A stretch of DNA of 64,000 bases from Marsupella aquatica (GCA_973895155.1 OZ316894.1:15872001-15936000); one strand, 5' to 3'. Counted from the first letter of the stretch, positions 1 through 12,592 are shown. The notes: generated by a model from the sequence alone, not told the origin. Translations and numbers: made by a program.

Positions 1-327
1 ATTCGTGTCACTATTGGCATAGTTCTCATGTTCATTGCTCCATTTCTTGAAGTATTTCGTACAGGGTAATTGAAATTCACCTGAATCGTATGAACATAAT
101 GTTTAAGCCATCACAGTTGTCAGTAGCATTCCTCAACTTCAGTTACATTAACAAAAGCTTTTCCAACCAGTAATAATGAGCTTGGCCATGACATTGGCAG
201 CAACTGTATTGACTAATATATTGACCTTGTCTCCTTACAGCAGAAGCTTGCAATCACCTTTGAGGTTCAAACTGTATTGAGAGACTAAAACCTACATCCT
301 CCTTAATGTGCTTGAGCAATTGGACTG

Positions 328-1303
328 CAGTGAACTCTGGATAAACGCACCTTCTCGGGAAGACAGATATGGCGTGGACTAAACCAGGCGTTGCATGACT
401 TGATAAGTGCACATCCGGCTAAAAGTGCTGTAATAGATAAGTGTGCTTAATTTGGGATCCTTTGTTAAATGTGTAATTATCCAGGGTTTTGAATCCATGC
501 AACCAACCAGAGCTAAACTCGCAATCCTTGACAGCCGGTACTTTCTCCAAGAGTCGGGCTTGCAATCCCTTAGCTATCTCAACAATCAAATCCTCAGAAA
601 TTGTCACTCGAGATTCCTGGGCAGTGAGGAACCAACGATACAAGCTTTCTTCCAGATCTGGGCAAAGTGCACTACAATTTTGATTGACTTCATTTGCAGT
701 CACATTGGAAAGCAATGAGAAAGATTTCTTCAAGATTCTACCAACAGTAGTTTGATTTACCTTAGCACCAAATGTTTATGAAGCCCATTCAACTAGAGCT
801 TTGTTTGTGAGCTCTGGATGCTTTTGCTTGTGGCAACACATTTCTCTCTTCTGCTTGTGAGTTAGTGTTGTCACCTTCCTTTCCTCCATGTTGATTCCAC
901 TTGACTACCCCAATGATTCACGAGCTACAGTACCACAAGCTACAGTGCGCAGCAGTGTTCACATGTGCTATGGACCCCGTAGTCAGCCTCCTACCTTGAT
1001 CCCTGCCCTAATTCTTTGCCCAAACTCCTTAAGTGCATTGTGTATTCTACTAATAATGGGCATGCCTTTATTGGTAAATGACATTTCTGGAGTTTATGCA
1101 TTTACATATAAGCGCATTCAATCACTTATCCAGGGTAAGCGCTTAGAAAGTTGTCTTTTAGCGAAATGATTTTAGCCCTATGTGCGCTTAGAAAAAATGC
1201 TTAAAAACCACTTATCCCGTGTAAAAAAAAAGGGAAGAACAAGATGGCATGCAATAATCCAGGGTAAGCATTTATGGAGTGTGCGTTTATCCAGAGTTCA
1301 CTG
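328..1303. mobile_element. Non-autonomous pogo/Tigger-like DNA transposon (976 bp)
   Basis: The ends are perfect 23-bp terminal inverted repeats: 328-350 begins CAGTGAACTCTGG and 1281-1303 is its exact reverse complement. The right end is followed by TA; the left end is preceded by TG, which fits a TA target duplication with one mutated copy. CAGT-type ends and TA targets are usual for the pogo/Tigger branch of Tc1/mariner. Inside are several related copies of a TTATCCAGGGTAAGC-like motif near the right end (about 1130-1290) and, on the minus strand, the N-terminal DNA-binding part of a transposase. No DDE catalytic domain fits in the remaining length, so this is an internally deleted copy that would need a transposase supplied from elsewhere. 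Confidence 0.82.
419..889 (-). pseudogene. N-terminal fragment of a pogo/Tigger-like transposase (Psq HTH plus CENP-B HTH)
   Basis: Reading down from an ATG at 889-887, the frame gives a Psq-type helix-turn-helix (LTHKQKREMCCHKQ, then FGAKVNQTTVGRILKKS), then a CENP-B-type DNA-binding domain (LEESLYRWFLTAQ, ISEDLIVEIAKG, SSGWLHGFK). That order is characteristic of pogo/Tigger/Jerky transposases. A TAA stop near 788 interrupts the first helix-turn-helix, where a Lys is usual, and the frame closes at 419. The catalytic DDE region is absent. It lies wholly inside the inverted-repeat element, so it is the leftover of that element's own transposase. It is not a functional gene. Confidence 0.75.
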
Positions 1304-2469
1304 TAGTTTACCAGCATGGTGCACATGTGGGAATCTATACATACAATACTAGCAGGAAGTCCATTTCTTTCCTTGCAATAATGTGTACCCAAAATAAACA
1401 TCTTTTTTTTGTGTGCCTTGAAACAGAAAGCTGACCCATCCAACAGAGGATAGACGATCAATTCCAGAGCATGCACCTCTGTAGGGTAGCCCACAAGGGG
1501 GGTCATACCCAGGACCAGGAGGGAGAGAGGGTTGGACCAGAACCCAAAGAAGATCAGCCAGGGCTGAACATAAACCAATACTCCCACCACTACACCCCAC
1601 CCACACACACACTCTTCTTACCCACTCATGACATGATGATATTTTGGACCGATCAACAGTGAGATGAACAAGCTGCATGCTTGGCCAAATCTTTGAGTAC
1701 CCATTCTGTTTAGAGAAGAAAGCAAAATAATATAACACTGGTAATAGCAAAGATAAAAAAGTATTCAATCATGCTATATCCATGTTTTAATCACATTTAA
1801 GTGGAGTCCATTCTCTGTGGACCATTTAGGTTTTCTGATAAAGAAAGGAGTTTTATCAACAAATCAAGTAATACACATATCACTTAAATAGTTTCAGTGT
1901 ATCCAAACATGCTTGAACCTCTCATAGTGTTTTGTCAAATTTCTAGTATGACCATGCCATTGAGAAGAGAAGATTGAGTACCAATACTCCAAAGCTAACC
2001 CTGAACTTTATTGTGGATAAACTAAAACACTTGTGTCCTAGAACTGGCCAGCTATAACAAAAATCTTGGGGGTCTCACTTTTTGTTTGTTTTTGGGGGGT
2101 CTCACTTTTGCGTAGGATTATTTATTGGTTCTAAGGGACTACTGGGAGCTTTTGTAATTAAGGAACACTAGGGTCCTTGAAATCCAGTGTTGAGACTTAT
2201 AAAAAAGGGGACTATTTTAAAACCAAAATTTGGAATATTCCAAGAAGATTCCAAATTAATTGGGAAAACTCAACATTTTCTTGCGTTTTAGGATGCCTAA
2301 GCCTTCAAAATGCCGCATGCAATTGGGCAAGATCTCCAATTAAAAAAAACCCGAATTTCTTCATGCACCATGGGTCGGAAAGAAAAAAAGCGAGGACCCT
2401 GCCTGGGCCTCTCAAACTACTAAGAATTAGTTACTAGTGGCCCCACACAGTCCAATTACAACCAGCACT
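1304..2469. other. Intergenic, no gene recognised
   Basis: Only short overlapping frames without recognisable domains are present. A CA/AC-rich stretch lies around 1585-1620 and a partial repeat of GGGGGTCTCACTTTT occurs at about 2068 and 2095. Nothing else is supported. Confidence 0.5.
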
Positions 2470-3145
2470 CATGAGTGATTAGACCGACATTTGTATTGTG
2501 TGGGGGGCGACATCACACTTCGCCTCCTCTCGGACTTGATAATACAGAACTGGACTGTGTTTCGCGAGAAACGATCTACATGTTTCAAAGTTCCACGGAT
2601 CTTCCGGTTTGTGTAAAGGTCAGCTAGATTTGGGGCGAATTGGCCTGGCTGGCTTCGATTCTGTGGTTTGTGCCGCCAGTGGGTTTCTTAGGGCGGAGCC
2701 CTCGTCCATTCCTCATGATGGTTTGTTTTCCTTCTGACATAACCATTTTCTTGCTTTGATATTCTGCTCTGAGGGATTCTGTTGGCCGAATCCGATGGCG
2801 TCACTAGTGTTGTAGGACGAGACTGTTCGTTTCAGGGTTCGGTTTAAGGTTTGATGCGTTCCTCTGTGTTACAACCGTTGGTACCGTCAAGAAAAGCTAT
2901 AGACTTCTTCGTCCTGTTCTTCTCCGTTCGTTAACACTCGTTCGGTGGTGCGATAGACGGGGAGAGTCACTTTTGTGTGAAGGAGACGAAGATTTATTTG
3001 GTTATTGTCACGTCTAACAGTTGGGGTCGTCCACCTGCAATTTTCCCCCAACACAACTCTGAAAGTATGTGTAATTTTCCAAAGTGATCTTGTTTGGTGT
3101 GAAAATCACTGCTACTACAGTTCAATGATATTCCGATAGTTGGGA
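2470..3145 (+). repeat. Duplicated upstream block, copy 1 (partner at 12593-13265)
   Basis: About 670 bp aligns collinearly with 12593-13265. Shared stretches include GGGGCGACATCACA, GGGCGAATTGGCCTGGCTGG, CCGATGGCGTCAC, GGTTCGGTTTAAGGTTTGA and GTGAAAATCACTGCTACTAC. The offset stays near 10.12 kb along the block, so this is one duplicated segment. It sits immediately upstream of the small gene at 3499-5238, as its partner sits upstream of the CWC16-type gene. Both copies contain ATG followed by GTTTGT (2718-2720 and 12841-12843), which could be a start codon at the end of exon 1 followed by a splice donor. Confidence 0.85.
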
Positions 3146-3498
3146 GACATTGCCACAATACTGCACACTTCCATCGTCGTCCATCGCCTATCATTCACAC
3201 CACCCGCCCCTTCTGATTATGGTAGAGCTTGCCCATCTACCGATTGGTCTGCAAGGAGCAGAATTGTGGAACATTAGAGCGGGAATCTGACAAAAACCTA
3301 TGACCTGTGGATTTGAGGTTTTTCGGCTGCCTCATTGGTAACGCTACTTCAAATGATTTTCGTAGTTTTGGTCCGAGGTTTGTTGTTGTCAATATTACGG
3401 AGACGGCCGTTGTGGAGAGCATCTGGATGCCTGCCAGGGTTTCGCAGGTGACACTCCAACAAGGGATTTTTGGTCTCAAGCTTTGAACTGTCGTGCAG

Positions 3499-5238
3499 GC
3501 AACTCCTGGTGGACCACTAATCACCGTGGCAGATATGCTCCGGGATTTATCGGAGGACTTGTGTGAACAATTGGTTGTCGTTCCACCGTCTTCTCCAGGC
3601 TCAACTTCTGGAGTCCTGGCTGGGACGAAAGATCTCAAATCAGGTCTGCATTTCCTTTTGGGAGTTAATAGCTGAAAACCGAGCATTGTGGGGATCCGTG
3701 AACACGTATTGAAGATAAGAAATTGCCCAAAATTTAAGGGTACTTATGGGCCATGCATCTATGCATTTTGCTCGTCTGAAGTTGCCGGAATGGCGAGTGG
3801 TTTTCATGGGATTGTGTCTTGTGGTCCTCTGAATCTTTCCACATTTCGCAGAAAATCAAGGTAGGAAAGGTTTGGGGAAATATGGGCGACTTTGCGTTCG
3901 GGTATAGAAAGGGTTCCTTGCATTCGATTGGTTTTTGGTTTTGTTTTCCTTGTCAGTACGGTACCGTAGCTATTGATTGACCTACAATAAATGCTTGAGT
4001 GGATTTAGATATGAAGTGTAGAGGTTTTACGGTATTTGGTCTGGAGAGCAGAGGAAGTTGGTGGCTTAACGGGGGGAAATGAGGCGAGAGATTTTTTGGG
4101 GGTTTGAAAGATTCCTCAACATCAGCCTTATTTCCTTTGATTATATTCTCTTGGAGTAAACACTAGGATGTTACAAAGTTGAAATCTTTAGTGTTTGGTA
4201 CCTCTAGTCTGAAAACGGTCTGCTCTTTGGCAGGATTTACTGAGGAAGATCTGCCTAAATCTTTTGAGGTAAGCTCAGCACTGGTGTGGCTGTGGATCGG
4301 CCTAACGTCCTGCAAGCAATTGTTGTTATACAATTCCCAGTTTCTGGTTATTTCCAAAAGTGATACCTGGGTTTCAGTAGGTCCTGAATAAAAATATGGA
4401 TTGCTTGCTTTCGCATCTCGAAAGTGAGATCTTAGCAGGGTATCGGTACTCTGTTGAGTAGGAAATCAAACTCCAGACGATGAGCCTCGATAACTGAAGA
4501 CTAATACGATAACTTGGGTTTAGCTCAATTCTCCTCCGAATGAGTTATATGCACAAGTCATGGACAGCACGGACCAACATCCTACTGAGCGAACAGTGTG
4601 CTTTGTTTTGTGGCGCAGCAAACTTACAAACAGCTGGATGCAGCATTGCAACAATCAGGGCATACGTGGACAGGACTCACACAAGAGGTAGTTTTTGGAA
4701 CCTTGTGCTAAATATTGAATTGTCATGTCGTCCAATTCAGTTAAATCTTCGAAAATGTGAGGAATTATGTGACAGATGTAACACCCTGGCTGAAAAGAAG
4801 AAGCCTAGGAACAACTTTCCCCCCTCAGATTACTCCTTAAATTCATTATGACAAAGTAAACGTTGACGTGGTTATTTTCTTAACAGTTTTATATGGCCCT
4901 TGGCATGACTTCAATTCACTAGTTAGAGTGTATCTCTGCAAGTTGCGGACAGAGCACCAGTGTTTTATGTCAGAACTGCTTACTGTGGTCGATAGATTGC
5001 ATAGTGCAATGGGCTTACACTTCACTTTGGTAATACGAGGTTGAATGTTTGCTGGTTGCAGTTATGTGCGGCCCTGACAACAGCAGACAAACTGGTTGCC
5101 ACAGCGCACTCCAACCTTGGACAACTTACTCACGAAGTCAAGAGACTGGACGAATTAGTGGATCGAGGGCAAGTTGCAATGCTTAAGCTGCATTCTACTC
5201 TTGGCTTGGATACCAACGTTCCACTCCCCAGTAGCTAG
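3499..5238 (+). CDS. Unrecognised small helical protein, four coding exons
   Basis: I do not recognise this protein. A consistent spliced model is: 3499-3643 (after TCGTGCAG; phase 1 exit), 4234-4268, 4619-4687 and 5062-5238, ending in TAG. All junctions keep frame. The product contains ITVADMLRDLSEDLCEQL, then GFTEEDLPKSFE, QTYKQLDAALQQSG, and a C-terminal helical stretch LTTADKLVATAHSNLGQLTH followed by EVKRLDELVDRGQ. It looks like a roughly 120-residue soluble alpha-helical or coiled-coil protein with no signal peptide or membrane segment. The start codon is not in the first listed exon in a strong context; it may be the ATG at 2718-2720 in the duplicated upstream block, joined in phase 0, or the internal Met of ADMLRD. 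Possible extra exons at about 4740 and 4890 break the frame and were left out. Confidence 0.55.
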
Positions 5239-6525
5239 CATGTCCTATTTCAAAGAAGTCATGAATCTAGCCACTTGAAACGGGCCTCACGTGCTTCAGA
5301 GCTGCACCCAGATCTTGTAATTTATCAACTTAAGAGGTGACTTAGCCTCTGGTCGGCTAGAGAAGATTGAGGTGGACCATACAGGGCAGTCTTCAGTGAG
5401 CATTTCGTAAGAATGCTGGCCGATTTCGTCTTCAAACAAGATCGAGAGTCTTGTAGGAACGAAGAAGAGCATAATACGGCAGAAGACATGTCCAGGCACG
5501 AAATTTCCTAGCCCAGGCACGTTGACATGAAAGCGAAAGTGACTATGATTGGATACGTTACTGGTCTCTTTCGAAAGGGCCTCGACTTCTTCTGTTGCTC
5601 GATTGAATGCTATCGCGAATTGACAGGAACAGATTAATTCTGAGAATTCTTCGTCGAGAACCCATCAAGAAATAGCTATGAAACAAGATCAGAGATCTGT
5701 ATTTTGAAAATTTAAAGTGGCAGGCAATAAGATTCTACGGCGAGCCGTCTCGTTTCGTGATTCGAAGGCTGCCGCCTGATTCGAGATCTTTTTGAGGTAC
5801 CGCACGTAAGTCTGTTGTCACGTTGCTCCACATTCAGCCAAGCTACTGTATCTTGATGATGTCGGAAACTTGCAAAGACTGCTTACTTAGAATACTTGTC
5901 TGCCATCAAGAAGTGCTTGTCAGCCGTCAAGAAGCCAAGGCACCAATTGCAGACCCAGCTACCAAGTTCAGCATGTGCTGCATTTAGTGCGTGACTCAGT
6001 GTGGATGTGATTGCTTGCCATCTCAAGGCCGAATTAGTCACACATTCTCAAAGAAACCTGTTGATTGTAGATTCATCTCGCAAAACTTTTCTTGTAGCTC
6101 TTCCGGGAGCTCTTGTCATTCTCGACAGTGGTTCTGGCTGAGAAGAAGCGAATACACCTGCTCTTCTAGTGCCGGAGCCTTCAGGCCGGAGCCATGGACG
6201 TTCAATGACGGATTCTAGAACAATTTGGGGAAAGACTAGCCTTAAACCCAACCGATGACAGAATCATCATGGAAGTATAAAACCGTGAAAACTCCAAAAA
6301 TTCTCAAGAAGTGTCTCTGCATTGCATTGGAGGCCGAGGAAGAGGATGTAAATAGCTCTTTTTTTTTGCCTTGAAAAATGTAAATAGCTCTTGACATTTT
6401 CTCCTGCAACTCTTCTCTCTTCTCATCCTCAGACGCGCAGCGAGTTTTGACACTACAACGTAGGAGGGACGTGACAGTAAGCCCTTTCTCACACTCACCC
6501 GCGGACCGTGTCAAAATAGCTCCTC
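5239..6525. other. Intergenic, no gene recognised
   Basis: Contains the presumed 3' flank of the small gene and short uninformative frames on both strands. Near 5905-5935 there is a short tandem repeat of GTCAAGAAG-like sequence. No domain, RNA gene or inverted-repeat ends were seen. Confidence 0.45.
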
Positions 6526-6570
6526 GGTTTGGTTACTGGTTTGGTTATTGGTTTGTAACCAAACCAAACC
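6526..6570. repeat. Imperfect inverted repeat (GGTTTGGTTAC / GTAACCAAACC)
   Basis: GGTTTGGTTAC at 6526-6536 is mirrored by GTAACCAAACC starting at 6555, with further GGTTTGGTTA units between, so the segment can fold as a hairpin. Related TTATAACCAAAGCACTT sequence follows at about 6596. It may be the end of a small unidentified transposon; no matching far end was found. Confidence 0.5.
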
Positions 6571-6672
6571 ACTTTGACAACACCCTTGACTGGTTTATAA
6601 CCAAAGCACTTCGATAGCGCCCTTGATGTAGTTAACTGTAACTCTTGTATGGCACTTCAATAGCGCCCTTTT

Positions 6673-6861
6673 CTACTCCATGTTGCAATTCTCATATCCT
6701 TGAACATACAATAGAGGTGAACATTTCTACTCCATGTTGCAATTCTCATAACTAGCCTGATTATCCCTTCCTTGAACATACAATAGGGGTGAACATGTCT
6801 ACTCCATGTTGCAATTCTATAAGTAGCCTAATTACCGGTTCATGAACATAAAATAGAGGTG
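6673..6861 (+). repeat. Three-copy tandem repeat (53-73 bp units)
   Basis: Three consecutive units each begin TCTACTCCATGTTGCAATTC and end in a version of GAACATACAATAGAGGTGA: 6673-6725, 6726-6798 and 6799-6861. Units differ by an internal 10-20 bp insertion. Non-coding minisatellite-like array. Confidence 0.75.
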
Positions 6862-9680
6862 ACGACAAAAGAAAGTTCTTTACAATTTCCCCTTTATCTT
6901 TGCCCCCATCCTTCTCGTCTATTTGCACCCACTTTCAGTGGTGTCGTGAGTCACCAGGCTTCACTACAGACAGCAGGCCCAGGGAACTTTTGGATTAGAA
7001 GAGGAGGAGCAAAAAAAATTGCATGCCCCTTCCTATTTTCTGTTTTTTGGTCTACATCCCTTACTCTTTGTGTGCACCCTCACACCCTTACTCTCAGTTA
7101 TGCCCTCACTTAAAGGTACAGACTAGAGGCTTCATTCTAGAGAGTAGGCCCAGGAAGCAGCTTCCTGTTGTGCTATATTAGTAAGATTTCACGCCTGAAA
7201 ATTGTAGTTGTATCACCTTTCTCTGGACAAAAAGTTTGCACAAAAATTAATATATCTTTGAGGTGGAATGGGGAGGGGTTCTGGTCTGTTACCCTGGGTC
7301 TGGAATGATCAAAAAAGCTTCCCAGGTTGCCGCTGATTAAGTTATTCCCACATTCCCAAGATAGGGTTTCAGCTCAGTAACCCCATGCCAGACCTTGGTT
7401 ATCCAACAAGTCTTTGCTGACTGCCCATTTTTTGAGCATAAATAGAGACGAGTACATTCAACCAATTACCCCTTCATCAATTTGCGTTGGATTGGTTTCT
7501 AGTGAATACACATACACTGCACCATCCCCAGAGACTCACTCTGCCCACTATCTCCAACTTCAGGTATGCCCCTAGAGTCACAATCTAGAGACTTCACTCT
7601 AGGCCATAGACCCTAAATAGTAGGTTTGCATCTAAACTATTCAATTAGATAGTAGTCATGGTCAGATGAAACTCAGCCCAAAAGTTAGGCCAAAAATGAT
7701 GCAAACATGATGGGGGTAGTTTTTTTAATCAGAAAAAAAAGTTGGTTTTGTTGCTCATGTTGGTGACATGGTGCACTCTGGTGCCAAATATTTTACAAGG
7801 GACCTCTCATGGGGGTCTCCAATAACTCTCTATTGCAAATTATACATTCTAACTAGTGTAGTCCCTTAATTAACAAAGTTTCTGCACTTTTTACGGGTCT
7901 AGTTAGAGACTCTTGTAATTGCAAAAAATCTGTGAAAAATCCACATCATCCCATAAATTCTAAACCATTGGATCTGTGTAATTGGACCATCTAGATTCTT
8001 TTCATGTGTGAGCACTTGTGTGAACACTCATGTGAGACAAAAGTGAGAACTTGATTCTCAGCCATTGGATGTTTCTAATTGGAGCATCCAGATTTCTTGC
8101 ATGTGGGAACTCTTGTATATTCCTTGGATGTGGGACACTTGTATGCAGAATCATGTGGGACAAAAATGAGAACCCGGCATTAGAATATTAGACAATGTCC
8201 ATGCAATCATGTCACACCAAAATAGATGCATGTACGTCATTTTTATTAACCATGTCATAATGAATGAGTGGACATGTCCAATTAACTTACCCCTCATTCC
8301 ATGTCTCCACATCCATTTTACATCAACTTGTCATCAAACAATATGATACACTACTATCCCCCAAAAGCACTGTCATTTTTACAAAATGAGGAAAAAGTGA
8401 GAGTAAATCCTAGCCCTTTATCAAAAATTAATTTTTTTGGCACCATCAGATCCACCTAGACACCCCACTAGACACTCCTCCCAACTCAAATGTCTGTAAG
8501 AATGCCTGCTCGCATTTGCCAAAAATGAAAATTATAATAAATTTTGGAAATTTTGGAAAAATCTGAATATCTAAACTATTATTTAAATACACATATCAAG
8601 AGTCACCTACAGATAAAATAAATAAATAAACACTCCCTCATATTGTGCGACCATAAATGGACACCCGTCACATGTGCCCATGCACAGACCTTTTCCCTCC
8701 CCAATAGCAACACTTTCACAACAATATGTTAAGGATTGCTCTTAGTCTTGTGACTCAAAGGTTACGGCACTTAGGCTAACCACAGTTAGGGTCTTAGCTG
8801 AGGTTAGGTTAGTCGTGTGTGACCTTGTATATACCAGGGCTAGTGTAATCCGCTGGGGTTGTGTGCTTACTCATTTGTAACGGAGCAACTTGAGGAAGAG
8901 GGAGAGAATGTGTGTTCATCTACTCTTGAAGTCAAACTTGAGTGTTCGTGTGGACGTAGCCTTGGAGAAGAGGTGAACCACGTAGAGATTGTGTCGACTA
9001 CGTGTGCATGGAATGAGTCATGGTTGCATGGTCGTTGCGAATGACGTCTTAGTTCAACACAATAACCTCGAGGGCCTCACGCCAAGGGGTCTCATATCAA
9101 GCGCAAAGTTTTTGGGGAAAGACACATTAAACATAAGTAAAAGTTTTAATCACTGATTTTTTAAACACAAATTCTTTTGACTTTTTAGAATCTTCTTATA
9201 ATTTTCAAAAATTGATTAAAACAGCCCTAATGTTCTTCCACAAAAATCTATTAGTCTTTCACAAGATCCTATAAAAAAACCTTTACTTATTCGTACATTA
9301 TGGGTAGGAAGAAAATAAGCGAGGACCCGTGGACAACAATGACCAAACTGATAACAGTTTTACAACATTAACAACCCAACCAAAATGAGGAGACTTTTGC
9401 ACCCATGAAGTATGACAAACAATCAGGCCCGTGCTTTTTAATCTGATGCACTATCATGGTTGTTTTCCAAAATTTGACTTTTTTCATCCCAACAAAAGAC
9501 TGTGAAGCAAAACATGGAAGGGGTCAAAGAGACTGGAAAAAGGGGAGGGGCAATGATCAAGGAGAAAGTGGGAGGCACATGGATGGGAAGACATGGCCTT
9601 CGAAGCTCAATGGATGAGAAAAGGGGAATGCAATGATAACTTTTATGCAACACATTCTTTTACATACCTACATATTGTAT
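6862..9680. other. Intergenic, diverged repeats, no gene recognised
   Basis: No convincing coding exon. Two diverged copies of about 110 bp occur at roughly 7960-8050 and 8065-8175, sharing CCATTGGAT, AATTGGA.CATC, CATGTG and GTGAGAAC motifs. Short related phrases around GAGAGTAGGCCCAGG and CTAGAGACTTCACTCTAG occur near 6970, 7140 and 7590. The stretch 8717-9080 resembles a decayed long terminal repeat but has no supporting pair. Confidence 0.4.
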
Positions 9681-9689
9681 GCCACTGTA

Positions 9690-9835
9690 ACATCCGTTGC
9701 ACAACATCATACTTTCTGCAATTATATCTTTTGTACATCTTTTGCACAATGACATCTTTTATGCAATATCATCTTTTATGTCATGTCATCTTTTGGGTAA
9801 TGACATCTTTTACACTAGAACATTTTCAATTTGCA
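9690..9835 (+). repeat. Short imperfect tandem repeat (CATCTTTT-type, about 20-bp units)
   Basis: Repeated units resembling AATGACATCTTTTATGCAAT run from about 9690 to 9835, for example near 9728, 9748, 9768, 9788 and 9808. Spacing is about 20 bp. Non-coding. Confidence 0.6.
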
Positions 9836-10429
9836 TAACAATATCTCTGGTGTAATACACAGGTATTGAGCTAGTTTTGCATAACAACCAATCACCCAAA
9901 ACTTCATTATGTTCTGTAGAGCCCTTAATGGTGGATGATAGGAATTTTATAACATTACCAAAACTAAACCTCAACTAATATTTTACCCTCGAGTCCTTGC
10001 AACACTCAATGGTTTCACCATTGGGTCGTTCCAAACTAGCCAGAGTTACTTTGGTTAATCAAGAGTGGAAAAAGGTGGGATTATCATGATTTAACACAAA
10101 ATAGTGACATAGTATCCAATTCTATCATTTTGGTGCCCCTCGAGCCTGCAGTTGACCAAGGATGCACTACACAACAAGGGCACATGAGAACCTTCAAATC
10201 AGGTTGGACTTATCTAGAGAGTATTTGTAGTAGTGTTACCAGTTTGGGACAGGCTCCTTCTTGGGCTTCTTGAGGCATGTGGGTATCAAATTATGTGTTA
10301 GTTGGCTTGCAGTAACAACTTGTTGGGTGTACTTGTGTGCAGCTCTTCAGAACTTTTCTTACGAGGACTCTAAGTGGATTGCAGGAGTGTGATTCCCCAC
10401 CAATCAAGCAAAACTTGCTTGTGCATTGA

Positions 10430-11460
10430 AGCTGACTAAGCCAACTTTGTCATTTAGATCATCTTAGTTTGTGCTTTTTAAATTCATTTTATTGCAATGG
10501 ATAGAAATAGCTCCAACTTAGTTTATCACTTACAGAATAGACATGGTGGACTATTTTAGTAAAATCTTAGTAAGTACCAATGAATGTCAAAGTTAAGAAT
10601 ATCACAAACACAAAACTAGTCAATGATTAGTTTTCCACAGAAGACAGATGTTGTGACACAAATGCCTTCTAAGTAATTTACCTAAGCCCACCTTAAGCCA
10701 AGTTGACACAGGCAGATCAGACCTAAGCTGACCTCAACTGAGCCAATCTGACCAGAAAAAACCTTGTCTAAGCCAAGTTGGCCTTTGCCAACCTAATCTA
10801 TCTAAGCTAACTTCAAAATTTAAGACCAATGTTGTGCATTTTTTAATTTCATTTCTATTGGATAAAAAAAGTGTGAGTCTACTATTTAATAGTATAGACA
10901 TAGCCGGATACTCTGGTAAAAGCTGAGTACCCGATTGGAACTTGAAGTTGAGACATAAAAACAGATATTCAAAGATATATAAAATAGACAAAGATAGCCA
11001 ATGATCAGTTTGCCACATATACACAAATCCGGGCACAAAGGTGATTTACCTGAGATCATTTCACTTAAGCTGCTTTACCTAAGCTGACCTTAAGTCAACC
11101 TGACCTAAGCAGATCTGACCTCAACCAACCTTACCTAAGCCAAATTTACATATGCTGACGTTACATACGCTGAATTCAAAACTTAGAGCATGGTTGAGCA
11201 TTTTTAACTTTCATTCGTACTTGATTTAAAAATTGAAAGTTTTAGAGCTCATAGAATATACATGGTGACCATATACTGTGGCAAAATCTTAGTACCAATG
11301 GAGCATGGGGTCAAGAAAAAAAAACAGGCAAAGATAGCCAACATTTGTCGGATTAGTATGCCACATAAGACATAATTAAATGCCTTTTAAGCTGATTTGA
11401 CCCAGGCAGATCTAACCTGAGCCGACCTCATCTATGCTGATATGACCTAGGAAAACTTAA
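10430..11460 (+). repeat. Complex tandem array of roughly 340-360 bp units
   Basis: Three diverged units plus a partial fourth share, in order, CTAAGC..ACCT runs, TTTAATTTCATT.., a TAGACATGG / ATACATGGTG segment, AAAATCTTAGTA..ACCAATG, a GCCAATGATCAGTTTGCCACA-like phrase, and GGCAGATC.GACCT. Junctions lie near 10735, 11095 and 11420. Each unit contains a nested short repeat around CTAAGCTGACCT. This is satellite-like DNA with no coding potential that I can support. Confidence 0.65.
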
Positions 11461-12592
11461 AGAAAAACAATATTCATTATGGGAGCTTGTTTGTTTGGGT
11501 TTGAGTGGTCCTCACCCTCTTTCCCCCTTTATTCCTAAAAAAAACAGAAAAACAATTCAATCAATCTACAAATCAATGTGGCATGGAAGAACTAGGAAAC
11601 ATTAAACCTTATAACTCTTTCCATGATATGTGAAGGGTAGTGAAATGAATGTCTTTTTGCATATGAATGGACATCCTTATTGCTAGTTGTGTTGAGATAC
11701 ATGTGTTGAGGAACCAGGGTTCAACGCACAATCTATCTTGAATTAAAAGATGTTTGGTTCACCCATTTTAGGGTGCGTCCTTGACCAAAAGGAAAAATTG
11801 ACTATATATATTAACACCATACATTGGCCATAGCTTAATAGCACTAATTCATGGTAAAGTACGCTGTGTTCAGAGAGTTAACCTATTTAACCACTTGCTT
11901 GAGTTAGGTATCAACAAGTTGTTATCCCTTGCTACTCTCAACAATGTTGTTATAAATGGGGCACTTGTTGAAGAACCCTACATCCTAATTCTCCCTCACC
12001 CACCTTCCCTTACCACATCAAAGAACTTTCCTTTTGGTTTAGTGGTCTCTTCCAATTGAGAGAAAAGTGGTTAGAAATTTAGAGTTCAATAATGTTACCA
12101 ACAACTCACAACTAGACCCACATACTGGTTCGTTTGGTTACGGTGCTGCTTAAGCTCTCTTCGTTATTCGTGGGTTTTCTTTGTATTCTCGCCTAATTGG
12201 GTCGCGTCTTCGCCGATCCTGTCGTCCGATTGGCCCCTTTGTTCTTAATTAATATTAAATTCTGTGTGAAATACTATAAAATTCTTGCCGGGGAACATCT
12301 GCTCATTTGCCGCGTGGGGACTCCGTTCGGAAAGACTTTACCAAATAGAGAATTGGCTGAGGCGACTCAATTAGATTTCCAGTGGAGTGGTGCTCCTGAA
12401 CACTCTTGAATGTTCTAGTAAGTGTTTTTCCCGTTGCACCGGGTGAGAGGGTTTGGCTTCTCGCTTTCCTAAAACCTGTCGAAGATTTTATTGTACAATA
12501 GTTGTTCATTCGCTGATTTGTTGCGGAGCGGGCGGTGGACTTCTTCTGTGTTCTTCGAGGACCTTGGAATTCTTCATTATCTTGAGAACAGA
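11461..12592. other. Intergenic, no gene recognised
   Basis: AT-rich sequence grading into the GC-richer upstream region of the CWC16-type gene from about 12130. Short frames only; no domain seen. Confidence 0.4.

Noticed and set aside
3237-3686. Minus-strand open frame of about 150 codons
   Set aside because: It overlaps the plus-strand exon at 3499-3643, has no recognisable domain, and no splice context supports it.
8717-9080. Possible solo long terminal repeat
   Set aside because: TGTTAAGG at the start, a TATATA box and a weak primer-binding-like phrase after 9080 are suggestive, but there is no second copy, target duplication or retrotransposon protein nearby.
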